Shown in pieces: positions 27,869-38,616 of a stretch of DNA of 64,000 bases (its first letter is position 1; every line of letters begins with the position of its first letter). Below the pieces are notes generated by a model, which was given only the letters and a program-made list of their open reading frames with translations, made no database searches and was not told the DNA's origin. The stretch is from Coraliomargarita algicola (GTDB lineage: Bacteria; Verrucomicrobiota; Verrucomicrobiia; Opitutales; Coraliomargaritaceae): NCBI RefSeq assembly GCF_033878955.1, contig NZ_CP138858.1:2391001-2455000 (forward strand). Reading direction: 5' to 3'. Both the position numbers and the translations under genes were made by a program.

Positions 27869-28497
27869 AAAGCGCGGGCTGGATTGCCAAAGACACGGCC
27901 ACCTTCAGGCACGTGTCGAATCACTACAGAGCCTGCCCCCACACGGGCATAAGCTCCAACATGCTTACTGGGAACAACCCGAACTCCCGAACCAAGAAAT
28001 GCCCCCTGACCGACCCGAACTCCCCCCGTCAGATCGCAATGCCCGCTAACGGTGACCCACTCTTCGATAACAACATCGTGTCCGGCAGAAGAATGACAGT
28101 TGATCATCGCCATATTTCCAACCTCAATATCACACGTGAGTGTCACCCGTGGGCAAAGCACCACTCCTCTGCCGATCCTGACATTATGCCCAACTAACGC
28201 AGTGGGATGAATTAGAGTAACAAACTCAGCACCATTGGCTACCATAGGTTCACAGAGCCGACGCTTCAACTCAACATCGCCAATACCGCAAACAAAAACC
28301 GCATTCGAAAAATCCGGTAAAGCCTTAAATCCAGCAACGATTCTACAATCGATATCAGTCTTATCCAACGCACCCTCGGCATCGTCTATAAATCCTCGAA
28401 GCCGATAACGCTTTAATATCTCTTTCTCATCATCCAACCACTGAAAAACTTCCCGACCAAAACCACCAGCACCGACTATATATAAATCTTTCATCAT
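27865..28497 (-). CDS. PglD/NeuD-type sugar O/N-acetyltransferase
   Basis: The 210-residue protein begins with a Rossmann-like UDP-sugar binding domain (LYIVGAGGFGREVFQWLDD) and continues with a left-handed beta helix of hexapeptide repeats (VGHNVRIGRGVVLCPRVTLT through GSGVRVVPSKHVGAYARVGAGSVV). This is the PglD/NeuD layout of acetyl-CoA-dependent acetyltransferases that modify nucleotide sugars. The catalytic His is probably in INCHSSAGHDVVI. It is the last gene of an operon behind a KAS III and an ACP, with only 2 bases to the ACP gene. Confidence 0.9.
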   Translation of the reverse strand: MMKDLYIVGAGGFGREVFQWLDDEKEILKRYRLRGFIDDAEGALDKTDIDCRIVAGFKALPDFSNAVFVCGIGDVELKRRLCEPMVANGAEFVTLIHPTALVGHNVRIGRGVVLCPRVTLTCDIEVGNMAMINCHSSAGHDVVIEEWVTVSGHCDLTGGVRVGQGAFLGSGVRVVPSKHVGAYARVGAGSVVIRHVPEGGRVFGNPARAF

Positions 28498-28499
28498 GG

Positions 28500-28742
28500 T
28501 TAACTACCGCTAGTGAGTTTCGACTCCACTATTTCGTACAAATCACGAACGGTTTGAGCGTTTGCATAATCCACACGGGTGAGCAGTACCGAAAAATCAG
28601 CCTCAATCGCATCAGTGACTGTCAAGACAGCCAACGAATCCCAGGCTGGAAGCTCCTTAAAAACAGTGTCCGCAGAAACTTCTCGAACATCAACATCATC
28701 AAAGGCCCCCGCAAAGGCATTCACGAATTCTTCTATTTTCAT
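28500..28742 (-). CDS. Acyl carrier protein
   Basis: The 80-residue protein has the ACP fold pattern and the phosphopantetheine serine in ELPAWDSLAVLTV. The WDSL form, in place of the DSL of fatty-acid AcpP, is typical of dedicated carrier proteins in glycan or secondary-metabolite operons. It sits between KAS III and the acetyltransferase, so the three probably act on one acyl intermediate. Confidence 0.9.
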   Translation of the reverse strand: MKIEEFVNAFAGAFDDVDVREVSADTVFKELPAWDSLAVLTVTDAIEADFSVLLTRVDYANAQTVRDLYEIVESKLTSGS

Positions 28743-28793
28743 ATGTATATAATTAGAGGGTAAAAGTTAAATATAAGATCAGGCGATCGACTC

Positions 28794-29865
28794 TCAGTAG
28801 TCAATTAATTCACAAATCGATAACTCTCCGATCTCAAGCAGTGCACTGGCCCAAGAGAGCCCCACTCCAAAACCTGAAAGCAGCATTTTCTTCGACTCTC
28901 CGCCCGCAAACACCGTTCGCCAATTCACCACAAATCGCTGAAGGAATTGAGGCGGAGCTCTGGTTGCCATAGTGCTCAACCGTCTGCATCGGCACTTTAG
29001 CAGGGTCCAGCTTGAGACGCTTCGCAATATTACCGAGAATATAGCGATTGGCCTGATGAAAGACAAAATAATCAACCGCATCTGCATCGGAGCCCGCATA
29101 TTCGAGCAGGCCCTGAACCGACTTCGGCTCTTCAGTAATCGAAAAATTGAAAATCTCCGCACCATCCATGTAAATATTTTCCAGCGAACGAAAATTCCCC
29201 GCCTCATCCTCGGCAACCACGGCCGTTTCCGCCGAACGGGGCTGACGTGCGCCCCCAGCTGGCACAATTAATTTATCGTAGCCCGCGCCATCCGTTTGCA
29301 GACTAAAATACGCCGTGCCCACACCAGCCCCACGCTCAATCAAGGTAGCGCTGCCGCCATCACCAAACAAAGGTGCCACAGCACGGTCTTTTGCATTTAC
29401 CAAACGGCTAATCGTATCGCCCGCCAGCAATAAAACATGCTCACTGGCACCACTCGCCACCAAAGAGTGCGCCAACCAAAGCCCATACACGTAACCCGAG
29501 CAGCCAAGCCCCACATCAAACGACGCACATTCCTTCGAAAGCCCAAGCCGCCCCTGCAAAACCGCCGCATTACAGGGTTGCGAGTAATCGGACGTCTGCG
29601 TCACGCATATTAAAGTGTCAATTTGCTCCCGCTCAACAGCGCCTGCCGCCAGCAAATGACGCGCAGCCTGCTCACAGAGATCCGCGGCAGTCGTATTCTC
29701 GTCGACCACTCGACGCTTAGACAGGCCAATCGTTTTCTTTAAACGCTCCAGCTGTTTGACATTTCCGCCGAATAGCTCCAGCTCATCATCAATCGATTTT
29801 TCCTCGGTCGGCACACAGGTAACAATCCCTGAAATCTTCACATCATTAAAGCGGCACTTAGACAT
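28794..29865 (-). CDS. 3-oxoacyl-ACP synthase III (KAS III) family, frameshifted near the C terminus
   Basis: The start ATG at 29865 gives MSKCRFNDVKISGIVTCVP. All three catalytic residues are present: Cys in VGLGCSGYVYGL, His in VFHQANRYI, and Asn in EHYGNQSSASIP. The family's C-terminal strand (MLLSGFGVGLSWASALLEI) is found only in the neighbouring frame. The frames separate after CGELANGVC: the run GGG near 28903-28905 seems to have one base too many, and dropping it gives GVCGGESKKMLLSGFGVG and a 356-residue protein ending at 28794. As read, the product would lose its last 35 residues. KAS III enzymes condense an acyl-CoA with malonyl-ACP; the dedicated ACP next door is the likely partner. 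Confidence 0.87.
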
Positions 29866-29982
29866 ATTGAACCAAGATGATCCGAGAAAAGCACGAGATA
29901 AAGCCCATTCTTCCACAACATCCTCGATAAAAACGGAGTCCAGCGTCCGAATTCCCCACATTACCCTAAAGTAACAAAGTCG

Positions 29983-30012
29983 TTGCACATCGCGAAAAGC
30001 TAGCCTTACATA
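29983..30012 (+). promoter_or_regulatory. Candidate sigma-70 promoter of the accB operon
   Basis: TTGCAC (29983-29988) and TACATA (30007-30012) are separated by 18 bases. They lie about 90 bases before accB in the 234-bp divergent region. Confidence 0.4.
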
Positions 30013-30099
30013 CTCTTTACTTTGAATTGACCGCCGACGAGAAATCAACGGCGACACAACATACTACAAACCAACCAACGCTGTAAGAAAGGACATACC

Positions 30100-30561
30100 T
30101 TGGACATCAAACTCATCAAACAAGTCGTCGACCTCATGAAACGCTCGGACATTTCCGAATTCGAATTCGAGGAGGATGGCTTCAAGCTACGCCTTAGCAG
30201 CAAAGGTGCCGACGCCCCACAAATCATTCATGCCGCCGCCCCCGTAGCGGCAGCGGCACCAGCACCTGCTACAGCCGCACCTGCCGCTGCCGCAGCCGCA
30301 CCTGCTGCCGAAGAAAAGGGTATTTCCATCATCAAATCGCCCATGGTAGGCACATTCTACCGCGCAGCTTCGCCCGAAAGCCCCGCATTTGCCAATGTCG
30401 GCACCAAAGTCGGTAACGACAGCATTGTTTGCATCATCGAAGCCATGAAGGTCATGAACGAAATCCAAGCGGAAATGAGCGGTGTCGTGACCGAAGTACT
30501 CGTCGAAAACGGTGAAGCAGTCGAATACGGCCAGCCTCTGTTTAAAATTAAAACCGCCTAA
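30100..30561 (+). CDS. accB: Biotin carboxyl carrier protein of acetyl-CoA carboxylase
   Basis: This is a 153-residue BCCP. The N-terminal domain (MDIKLIKQVVDLMKRSDISE) leads to an Ala/Pro-rich linker (residues 44-72) and the biotinyl domain, with the biotin-accepting Lys in EAMKVMNEIQA. The start is TTG, supported by AAAGGA (30088-30093) six bases upstream. It carries the carboxyl group for malonyl-CoA synthesis and is followed by accC after 9 bases. Confidence 0.96.
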   Translation: MDIKLIKQVVDLMKRSDISEFEFEEDGFKLRLSSKGADAPQIIHAAAPVAAAAPAPATAAPAAAAAAPAAEEKGISIIKSPMVGTFYRAASPESPAFANVGTKVGNDSIVCIIEAMKVMNEIQAEMSGVVTEVLVENGEAVEYGQPLFKIKTA

Positions 30562-30570
30562 TCCTACCGG

Positions 30571-31935
30571 ATGATTAAAAAGGTACTCATCGCAAACCGC
30601 GGCGAAATTGCGCTTCGCATCGTCCGCGCCTGTAACGAACTGGGGATCAAGACGCTCGCCGTCTATTCCGAGGCCGACGAACAGTCGCTGCACGTGCAAC
30701 TCGCCGACGAGGCGATTTGCATCGGCCCCGCCGCCAGTAATCTTAGCTACTTGAAGGCAGACCGCATCATCGCAGCCGCCGAAATCGCCGATGTCGACGC
30801 CATCCACCCAGGCTACGGCTTTCTGGCAGAAAATGCCGACTTTGCGGAACAATGCGCGCAGTGTAACATCAAGTTCATTGGCCCGGGCAAGGAAGCAATC
30901 GTCAACTTCGGCGACAAAGCCAAGGCACGGGAAATGGCCATCAAAGCCAAAGTTCCAGTGATTCCCGGCAGTGATGGCACCGTCGACAACGAAAAGGAAG
31001 CCCTGGCAGTCGCCAAAAAAATCGGCTACCCGGTCATCATCAAGGCTGTGGCCGGTGGTGGCGGCAAAGGCATGCGCACCGCTCACAATGCGGTCGCGTT
31101 CGTAAAGGAATATAACAACGCCCGCAACGAAGCCGAAAAAGCCTTTGGCAATGGTGCCGTCTATTTGGAACGTTTCCTGGAAGCCCCTCGCCACATCGAG
31201 ATCCAGCTACTGGGCGACCAATACGGCAACGTCATCCACCTCGGCGAGCGTGATTGCTCGGTGCAACGTCGTCACCAAAAAGTGATCGAAGAAGCGCCCT
31301 CCCCTTTCATCTCCGACGACATTCGCAAGAAAATGGGCCGCGACGCCGTCAAATTAGCGAAGTCCGTCAACTACGAAGGTGCCGGCACTGTCGAGTTCCT
31401 CGTCGATGGCAAGGGCGACTACTTCTTTATCGAGATGAACACCCGCATCCAAGTCGAACACGGCGTGACCGAAGAAGTCACCGGAGTGGACTTGGTCAAG
31501 GAACAGCTACTGATCGCGAGCGGACAAAAGCTCAGCTACGATCAAAAGGACATCAAGATCACTAAGCACTGTATCGAGTGCCGCGTTTGTGCGGAAGACC
31601 CTGCACGTAATTTCGCCCCCTGCCCGGGTGAGATTTCCCTCTATTACTCACCTGGTGGCCATGGTGTGCGTATCGACTCACACTGCTACAGTGGCTACAC
31701 AATCCCTCCTTACTACGACAGCATGATCGCCAAAGTGATGACCTTCGGGCGCACACGCGAACTCGCGCTCGACCGTATGGACCGTGCCCTCGGTGAGTAT
31801 TTGATTCGTGGTATCAAAACCAACATCCCCTTCTCGCGCGCCATCATCCGTGATCCGCACTTCAGAGCAGGCAAGGCCACCACGAAATACATTGAAGAAT
31901 TCTTGGAACGTGTGCCGAAGGATATTTACACCTAA
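30571..31935 (+). CDS. accC: Biotin carboxylase subunit of acetyl-CoA carboxylase
   Basis: The 454-residue protein is a textbook biotin carboxylase: N-terminal KVLIANRGEIALRIVRA, ATP-grasp glycine loop KAVAGGGGKGMR, YLERFLEAPRHIEIQ, the Mn/ATP-binding FIEMNTRIQVEHGVTE, and the C-terminal lid. It carboxylates biotin on AccB at the expense of ATP. It is followed by the Asp23-family gene. Confidence 0.97.
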   Translation: MIKKVLIANRGEIALRIVRACNELGIKTLAVYSEADEQSLHVQLADEAICIGPAASNLSYLKADRIIAAAEIADVDAIHPGYGFLAENADFAEQCAQCNIKFIGPGKEAIVNFGDKAKAREMAIKAKVPVIPGSDGTVDNEKEALAVAKKIGYPVIIKAVAGGGGKGMRTAHNAVAFVKEYNNARNEAEKAFGNGAVYLERFLEAPRHIEIQLLGDQYGNVIHLGERDCSVQRRHQKVIEEAPSPFISDDIRKKMGRDAVKLAKSVNYEGAGTVEFLVDGKGDYFFIEMNTRIQVEHGVTEEVTGVDLVKEQLLIASGQKLSYDQKDIKITKHCIECRVCAEDPARNFAPCPGEISLYYSPGGHGVRIDSHCYSGYTIPPYYDSMIAKVMTFGRTRELALDRMDRALGEYLIRGIKTNIPFSRAIIRDPHFRAGKATTKYIEEFLERVPKDIYT

Positions 31936-31962
31936 GCCAATTCATATACTATCACACCTATT

Positions 31963-32406
31963 ATGAGCAAGGAACCGGACAATATTAACGAATCAGTCAT
32001 CCCCACTGTCTCCGAGGATTCAAACACTCTCGGTGACATTCGCATCAACCACAGTGTGGTCGCCAGCATTGTTCGCCTCGCCGCACTGGAAGTGAGTGGC
32101 GTAGCCGCCGTCGGCGGCGGCTTTGTCGATGGCATCGCCGAGATCTTCTCCAAAAAAGGAGACGAGCGCGGCGTCCGCGTCGAAGAGGACGAAGTGGGCG
32201 ATTATCGTATCGAAATCCGCGTCATCCTTCGCTTCGGTGTCGAACTCGCTGCCGTGGCCACAGAGATGCAACAACGTATCGCCGAGCAAGTCGAAAAAAT
32301 GACTAGCAAAAGTGTGGCACGCGTCAATGTAATCATCGACGGTGTGCGCACCGACGATGAGAAAGTAGAGAAAGAAGATTGGGCCGACCAGCCGCATACC
32401 GACTAA
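31963..32406 (+). CDS. Asp23/Gls24 family envelope stress protein
   Basis: The 147-residue Asp23 (DUF322) protein shows GDIRINHSVVASIVRLAALEVSGVAAVGG at its start and VEKMTSKSVARVNVIIDGVRT near its end, the two conserved parts of the family. In Bacillus subtilis the Asp23 member YqhY is encoded with accB-accC and affects acetyl-CoA carboxylase; the same order appears here in a different phylum. The next gene encodes the matching membrane anchor. Confidence 0.92.
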   Translation: MSKEPDNINESVIPTVSEDSNTLGDIRINHSVVASIVRLAALEVSGVAAVGGGFVDGIAEIFSKKGDERGVRVEEDEVGDYRIEIRVILRFGVELAAVATEMQQRIAEQVEKMTSKSVARVNVIIDGVRTDDEKVEKEDWADQPHTD

Positions 32407-32446
32407 GTATCGCCCCACGCCACCGCCGTCACACCACTGTAAGCTT

Positions 32447-32980
32447 ATGACCTTCCACGACGCCTACGAAGCCATCCAGCAACTGCCCCAGCCCGAGTTC
32501 CTCTATATGTGTGGAGCCGTGCTGGCGCTGTTGTTTCTGCTGATGTTGCTCGTACGGCGACAGCCCAAGAATGTCGTCGCTTACACAACCGACAGCGGAC
32601 GCGTCATGGTCAGCCGACACGCGATCGTCGAGCTAGTGCAAACCTCGTGTGAGCAGATTCAAGACGTCTCCAAACCACAGGTAAAGATTACGGTTAAAGG
32701 CCGCACCACTCATTTTGAGATCCGCATCAAGCTACTCAGCGGCGGGCGCCTGCGTCAAATTGAGCAGACCTTACAGTCTCACTTGAGGCAGGCCTTAACT
32801 GAAAATCTAGGCATCGAAAACCTCGGCCGTATCAACATCGTTGCCACCGGCTTCAAGAGCGGTCGCATCGAATCCAAACTACCAGCAAAGACACAGGCCC
32901 CCGCAATCGAAACCAGCGAAGCTTACAACGAGGGCGAGGCGCTCGAACTCGAAAGCGACGAGGCTAGCAAAAAACAATAA
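32447..32980 (+). CDS. AmaP-like membrane anchor protein
   Basis: The 177-residue protein has one strong membrane helix near the N terminus (AVLALLFLLMLLVRR) followed by an Asp23-like alpha/beta domain (VVAYTTDSGRVMVSRHAIVELVQTSC through INIVATGF) and a variable acidic tail. This is the form of AmaP, which tethers Asp23 to the cytoplasmic membrane in Gram-positive bacteria. It lies 40 bases after the Asp23 gene in the acc operon. Confidence 0.82.
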   Translation: MTFHDAYEAIQQLPQPEFLYMCGAVLALLFLLMLLVRRQPKNVVAYTTDSGRVMVSRHAIVELVQTSCEQIQDVSKPQVKITVKGRTTHFEIRIKLLSGGRLRQIEQTLQSHLRQALTENLGIENLGRINIVATGFKSGRIESKLPAKTQAPAIETSEAYNEGEALELESDEASKKQ

Positions 32981-33022
32981 GCGCGAGCGCCCCACGCACT
33001 CCAGCCAAGCGGCACCAACGAC

Positions 33023-33454
33023 ATGTTTCGCCTAGCCTTGATTTGCGCGCTATTGACTCTGTATGGCTGCCACAATCAGCAGTCTGCTGAGCTACGGGAC
33101 TTTGCACAGGCCTTTCGCCAAGCAAATCAGGCCGACGAAATAGAACCGATGCTGGCGCTATATGCACTCAATGGAAGCACGGAGCAAACTGTCAACCTAC
33201 TCAAAAGCGCATTACTCAATGAGCTTGGTATGCCCATATCGCAAATTGAATTCGAAGCACTCACTGGCAGCCCAGAGGAAACGATCCATTACACCCATAA
33301 TGGCATCGAGTATGGCCCTACCATTCAACCACTAATGCGTATGCGAGTCAGCTACGCGACTGAAGATAAGTTCGAAAGCTTATATAGCATCGGCAAAAAT
33401 GACGCAGATCACTGGCGCATCGTCAGCAGCCGCCCAATCCGGCCGAATCTATAA
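33023..33454 (+). CDS. Small putative lipoprotein
   Basis: The 143-residue protein has a lipoprotein signal peptide with lipobox LYGC (Cys16). The rest is soluble, with a helical start (AELRDFAQAFRQANQADEIEPMLALY) and a beta-rich second half, similar in layout to small SnoaL/NTF2-like domains but not assignable. It is probably the last gene of the acc transcript; the following 70 bases up to the convergent gene show no terminator. Confidence 0.7.
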   Translation: MFRLALICALLTLYGCHNQQSAELRDFAQAFRQANQADEIEPMLALYALNGSTEQTVNLLKSALLNELGMPISQIEFEALTGSPEETIHYTHNGIEYGPTIQPLMRMRVSYATEDKFESLYSIGKNDADHWRIVSSRPIRPNL

Positions 33455-33523
33455 TCAAAGAGCCACTTTGCACCCAAGCGACGTGCGCGGCCAATGATGC
33501 GACACAACCAACTGGCTCCCAGG

Positions 33524-35533
33524 CTACTCCTGCCCCCGCAATCCAGCCATCAACGCCTCCGTCTCACGACTAATGCCCTGGCGGCACAGCCGACTGACCG
33601 GGTAAATATCTTGAGCAGCCAAGTATGCAGCTAAGGCCCCCGCGTGATGCCCATCTTCAGCTTGGCGTTGAGCACGATCAATCTTAAGCACAAAGTCAGC
33701 CACCCGCGGCGCCAGCTCCGCCCGTGCTTGATTCATAGGACCATCGCTCGGATCAATCTTCGCGGCTTCGACCAACAACTCCCAAGCTGCGTACGACTCC
33801 CCTTGCTTGACCAGTTCCCGACTCTGACTGACCAACAAATCAATACGGGCAACCTGCTCCACCACTTCCATCAATAAAGGACGTCGCTGCGTGTCCTCAG
33901 CCAACGCAAAGCCCAAGTCCATACGACGCTCATAAATCCCGCGACGATCCATACGCTTATACAGGTCGTCGAAGATCTGTATACCTTGCGATCCCGCCGT
34001 GGCCAACTTAGTCGTCTCATGCTGAAACTCACGAATCGCAGGGTTAGACGGCCAGATATCAATGGCCGTCTGTAACTCCGCACGCGCCTTATCTATATCT
34101 CCCAAGTTACGATATTGAGAGGCCGCAAAGACTGCCATGTCACTCATACTCTTAGCTGTCTCGACACTGGACAGCACGCGATTCTTGGGGAAATCGTCGG
34201 CGAGTTTTGCGATTTCGCCCGCCAACTCAGACACTCCATCGTAATCTTTGGCCTCAGCCAATTCCCCCGCTTCGATCAGTCCACGGTATAAATCCAACAT
34301 ATGACGACGCTGCTGCGTAGGGATCTTATTTAACTCAGTCAGGTATTCCCCCAGAAAGAAGACTTCTTGCAAGCGTTCCAAAGCGATCAAATTTCGACCT
34401 TCAGAATAGGCAGCATTGACCGCTTCTACCCCCTTGTTCACATCGTTAATCGCCTCGCGGGCAATAAAAGTCATACTATCCACAGTAAAAGAAAGATCAC
34501 TCCCGGGAAGAAATTCCTGTAATTGATCCTTACCGACTTCAAGCGCCTGATGAGAGCCCTTAAAAATGGACTGATAAAATCCAGCCAGCACCAGCGCGTG
34601 CTCGAAACGGCGCTGAATCATGAAACTCACGATCTGACTTTGAAACTGAAGCTTCGCCTGCAGGCCAGTCATCGCCGACTGTGTCTCCAAAGCTAGAATT
34701 TTGGCCTCTGTCTCAGCGAGATCCAACATACGAAATGCGGCCTCTGACGTAACCGCTTCAGTCCCCGTCGAAGTGGACTCACTATCATCGCGCTGCCCCG
34801 AACTAGATTCACGCAGACGCTTTTCACGAATGCTCTTGAGCGACATCGCCCGATTCGCAACAATCTCCTGCTGATATTTTCGCACTTGTTGCAGTTCTCG
34901 CTGATCCATGCTAACGCCACGGCTCTCTTTGCGAATGCGCCACGCGTTAAAAACCTGATTCGCCACAATCGTGCTGTTACCACCATCGAGATCGAAGCGG
35001 GAAGCACGAAAAAGTAGCTGCCATGTATCCAAAATCGCGTCGTCACTGTTATCATTCGAAACCGCCAAGCGCTCAATAATGTCAGCCATCAACTGAGCAT
35101 ACTGCGCCTCCTCTTCAGTGGGAGCTGCCAATAAAAAGCGCTCAAAGCGGGAGCGAAAAGCACGTTGCTCGGACAAGTTAAAATTCTTCCCCTTCCATTC
35201 GAAACTTCCATTTTCGAAGTCCATCGAATCGCTACTGGGGTCGAACACACGGTTCGCCATTTCCAAGAAAGTATTACTTTCAAACATCCCACCCGCAGGC
35301 GCCGAAGCACTGGCCTGCGCTGGCTGCGAAGTCATCGCAGTCCCTCCGTTCACTGGAAAGCCCCCTTGCGCAGACAAGGATATGGGCAACAACAAGCAAG
35401 CAATGCATGGGGCCAAACGGAATGCTAAACGCAGGGGCTTCACGGTTGAAGACTGCAGCTGCTCGACAACGTGGCCTCGTGGGGCTCCACCAGAGCAGCC
35501 CCATTCACTAGTATTTTTGCAATGCTTCCACAT
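33524..35533 (-). CDS. Large secreted helical (TPR-like) protein of unknown function
   Basis: The 669-residue protein has a signal sequence (FRLAPCIACLLLPISLSAQG), a Gln/Ala/Ser-rich stretch and then nearly all-helical sequence with TPR-like units near the C terminus (AAWELLVEAAKIDPSDGPMNQA, HAGALAAYLAAQDIYPVSRL). I do not recognise a named family. The start is uncertain: the longest frame begins inside the upstream lipoprotein gene (26-base overlap), and an in-frame GTG near residue 22 may be used. It follows a lipoprotein gene and an ABCG-like transporter on the same strand, so an export or envelope-assembly role is possible. Confidence 0.75.
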   Translation of the reverse strand: MWKHCKNTSEWGCSGGAPRGHVVEQLQSSTVKPLRLAFRLAPCIACLLLPISLSAQGGFPVNGGTAMTSQPAQASASAPAGGMFESNTFLEMANRVFDPSSDSMDFENGSFEWKGKNFNLSEQRAFRSRFERFLLAAPTEEEAQYAQLMADIIERLAVSNDNSDDAILDTWQLLFRASRFDLDGGNSTIVANQVFNAWRIRKESRGVSMDQRELQQVRKYQQEIVANRAMSLKSIREKRLRESSSGQRDDSESTSTGTEAVTSEAAFRMLDLAETEAKILALETQSAMTGLQAKLQFQSQIVSFMIQRRFEHALVLAGFYQSIFKGSHQALEVGKDQLQEFLPGSDLSFTVDSMTFIAREAINDVNKGVEAVNAAYSEGRNLIALERLQEVFFLGEYLTELNKIPTQQRRHMLDLYRGLIEAGELAEAKDYDGVSELAGEIAKLADDFPKNRVLSSVETAKSMSDMAVFAASQYRNLGDIDKARAELQTAIDIWPSNPAIREFQHETTKLATAGSQGIQIFDDLYKRMDRRGIYERRMDLGFALAEDTQRRPLLMEVVEQVARIDLLVSQSRELVKQGESYAAWELLVEAAKIDPSDGPMNQARAELAPRVADFVLKIDRAQRQAEDGHHAGALAAYLAAQDIYPVSRLCRQGISRETEALMAGLRGQE

Positions 35534-35903
35534 AGATCAGCCCTCCTTGTTCGATGATTACCTGAAACTCATAACGCTGCCCCACATGTAAATTTTCACC
35601 CACAGCCTCAGGCACAAATATAGGCAATCGCGCCTCACTCCCCTCAGCCAACACGGCCAACACACGCCCGAGTCCCTTCTCCCACTTGAGCTGCTCATTG
35701 ATCTGTGCACGTAACACGTAGCGATTACCTAGAAAATCCCCCGGCTTCTCCAAATAATTGCGAATAGGCAATGCTTCTACATCCGCACGGTGGCTTCCAC
35801 TACAGCCAGAAAGCATACAAAACACACATAATGCCCCTCCAATTATAGAACATAAGCCAAGGGCTCGACAGAACCGGCGAATCAGGGGTATACGGGAAAA
35901 CAT
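35508..35903 (-). CDS. Putative lipoprotein
   Basis: The 131-residue protein has a signal peptide and lipobox (LSGC, followed by SGSH). The mature part is short and beta-rich (NRYVLRAQINEQLKW, RYEFQVIIEQGGLIYVEAL), resembling an OB-like fold, but no family can be named with confidence. The ATG at 35903 was chosen; one lies four codons upstream. It overlaps the following gene by 26 bases at most. Confidence 0.7.
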   Translation of the reverse strand: MFSRIPLIRRFCRALGLCSIIGGALCVFCMLSGCSGSHRADVEALPIRNYLEKPGDFLGNRYVLRAQINEQLKWEKGLGRVLAVLAEGSEARLPIFVPEAVGENLHVGQRYEFQVIIEQGGLIYVEALQKY

Positions 35904-35948
35904 GTAAAATAGCATCGAAGCGAAATCGCAAAAAGTTTCAAAATAGAG

Positions 35949-37604
<1,656 letters not shown>

Positions 37605-37657
37605 TATTGAAACAAATTACCTTTGCCCACGATCAAAAGGCCAGCATTTTGATTCTT

Positions 37658-38296
37658 ATGTTGTCATTACGAAATATCCTCTCGGCGCTGCTACTCACCA
37701 TCCTGACCTGTAAGCTCTCTGCGGTATCCGTCACCACTCGAGGCATCAAAAACCCCGCGATCTACGGAATCGAATTCTCAGGCGACACACGCGCCTACTA
37801 CGGCAAAGAAGAAAATATACAATCCATCTCCACCCAAGAGTATGTCACAGCCAACTTCCGAGTCATCGAGTTAAATATCGTCACCCAAGGCACCGCCCTA
37901 GTAAGAATCTACTACAGTCGCCCCTTACGTATCGGAGAACTACAACAAGCGATGGGCAACGGCCTCAATGCAGCCGGCGCACCAGGCTCCTCCATCATAC
38001 AGCGCCCACTTCCCGCACAAGTGCAAGCCATGGCCGACCGCGCAGCTGGAATCAGCGAAGCCGTGACAGGCACCGAGGTCATGAAGGAATATCCCATCGC
38101 CACCCACGCACACACCATCGAGTATCGCATCGGAAGTCGTGATGAACTCATCGAGCTCCACGACCAACTAAAAAAGCACTGGCTCAAAGAGCCCGCCTAC
38201 TTCGAAGGCGGCCAGATCGTCGACGAAGCCGACGCCACCAGCAAAGAAATGAAGCCCCGCCACCTCGGTGGCACACTGTTCAAAGTCGAAGGGTAA
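37658..38296 (+). CDS. Secreted protein of unknown function
   Basis: The 212-residue protein has a signal peptide (NILSALLLTILTCKLSAVSV). The mature part has a beta strand pair (YVTANFRVIELNIVT, ALVRIYYSRPLRI), an Ala-rich helix and a C-terminal HTIEYRIGSRDELIELHDQLKKHW. No family is recognised. The ATG at 37658 gives a normal signal peptide; one at 37607 would begin 2 bases from the start of the divergent ABCG gene and leave no room for promoters. Confidence 0.65.
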   Translation: MLSLRNILSALLLTILTCKLSAVSVTTRGIKNPAIYGIEFSGDTRAYYGKEENIQSISTQEYVTANFRVIELNIVTQGTALVRIYYSRPLRIGELQQAMGNGLNAAGAPGSSIIQRPLPAQVQAMADRAAGISEAVTGTEVMKEYPIATHAHTIEYRIGSRDELIELHDQLKKHWLKEPAYFEGGQIVDEADATSKEMKPRHLGGTLFKVEG

Positions 38297-38311
38297 CACT
38301 CCAAAAATGGT

Positions 38312-38517
38312 ATGGCCCATCTAAGTGAAACCGACAAAGCGTCCTTTCGCGAGCTAAGCAAACGCGGATGGGAACAAAGCGAAAAGGAGCAAAGCCCACG
38401 CTACATCGAACCAGCCCTGCAGCACTGCGGCGCAACTGCGAATGGGCGACGCAAGCCGCCAAGTTTTTCAAAGGCACCAAACCCGTCGATTTCGGCGGCG
38501 ACCACTGGAAGTTATGA
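38312..38517 (+). pseudogene. Small conserved-looking protein (68 aa) interrupted by a frameshift
   Basis: The frame from ATG 38312 reads MAHLSETDKASFRELSKRG and continues to IEPA. The neighbouring frame then reads AALRRNCEWATQAAKFFKG...FGGDHWKL and stops at TGA 38515-38517. Adding one C to the CCC at 38414-38416 joins them into a 68-residue basic protein with a gene-like, amphipathic sequence throughout. It begins 15 bases after the preceding gene. No function is known. The call rests on the coherence of the joined sequence, not on a recognised domain. Confidence 0.5.
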
Positions 38518-38616
38518 AGTATTTTATGATTGAACATCGAATGATCTAGGCACCTTTATTGAAACGTCGGTGCAATTGCTACTTCCTACTGCCCCGCGGC
38601 TTCGGGTAGAGAGCGC

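Noticed and set aside
30187..31194. 335-codon open frame antisense to accB/accC
   Set aside because: It lies entirely opposite two strongly conserved genes and its sequence is a Gly/Asp/Phe-rich shadow of their codons.
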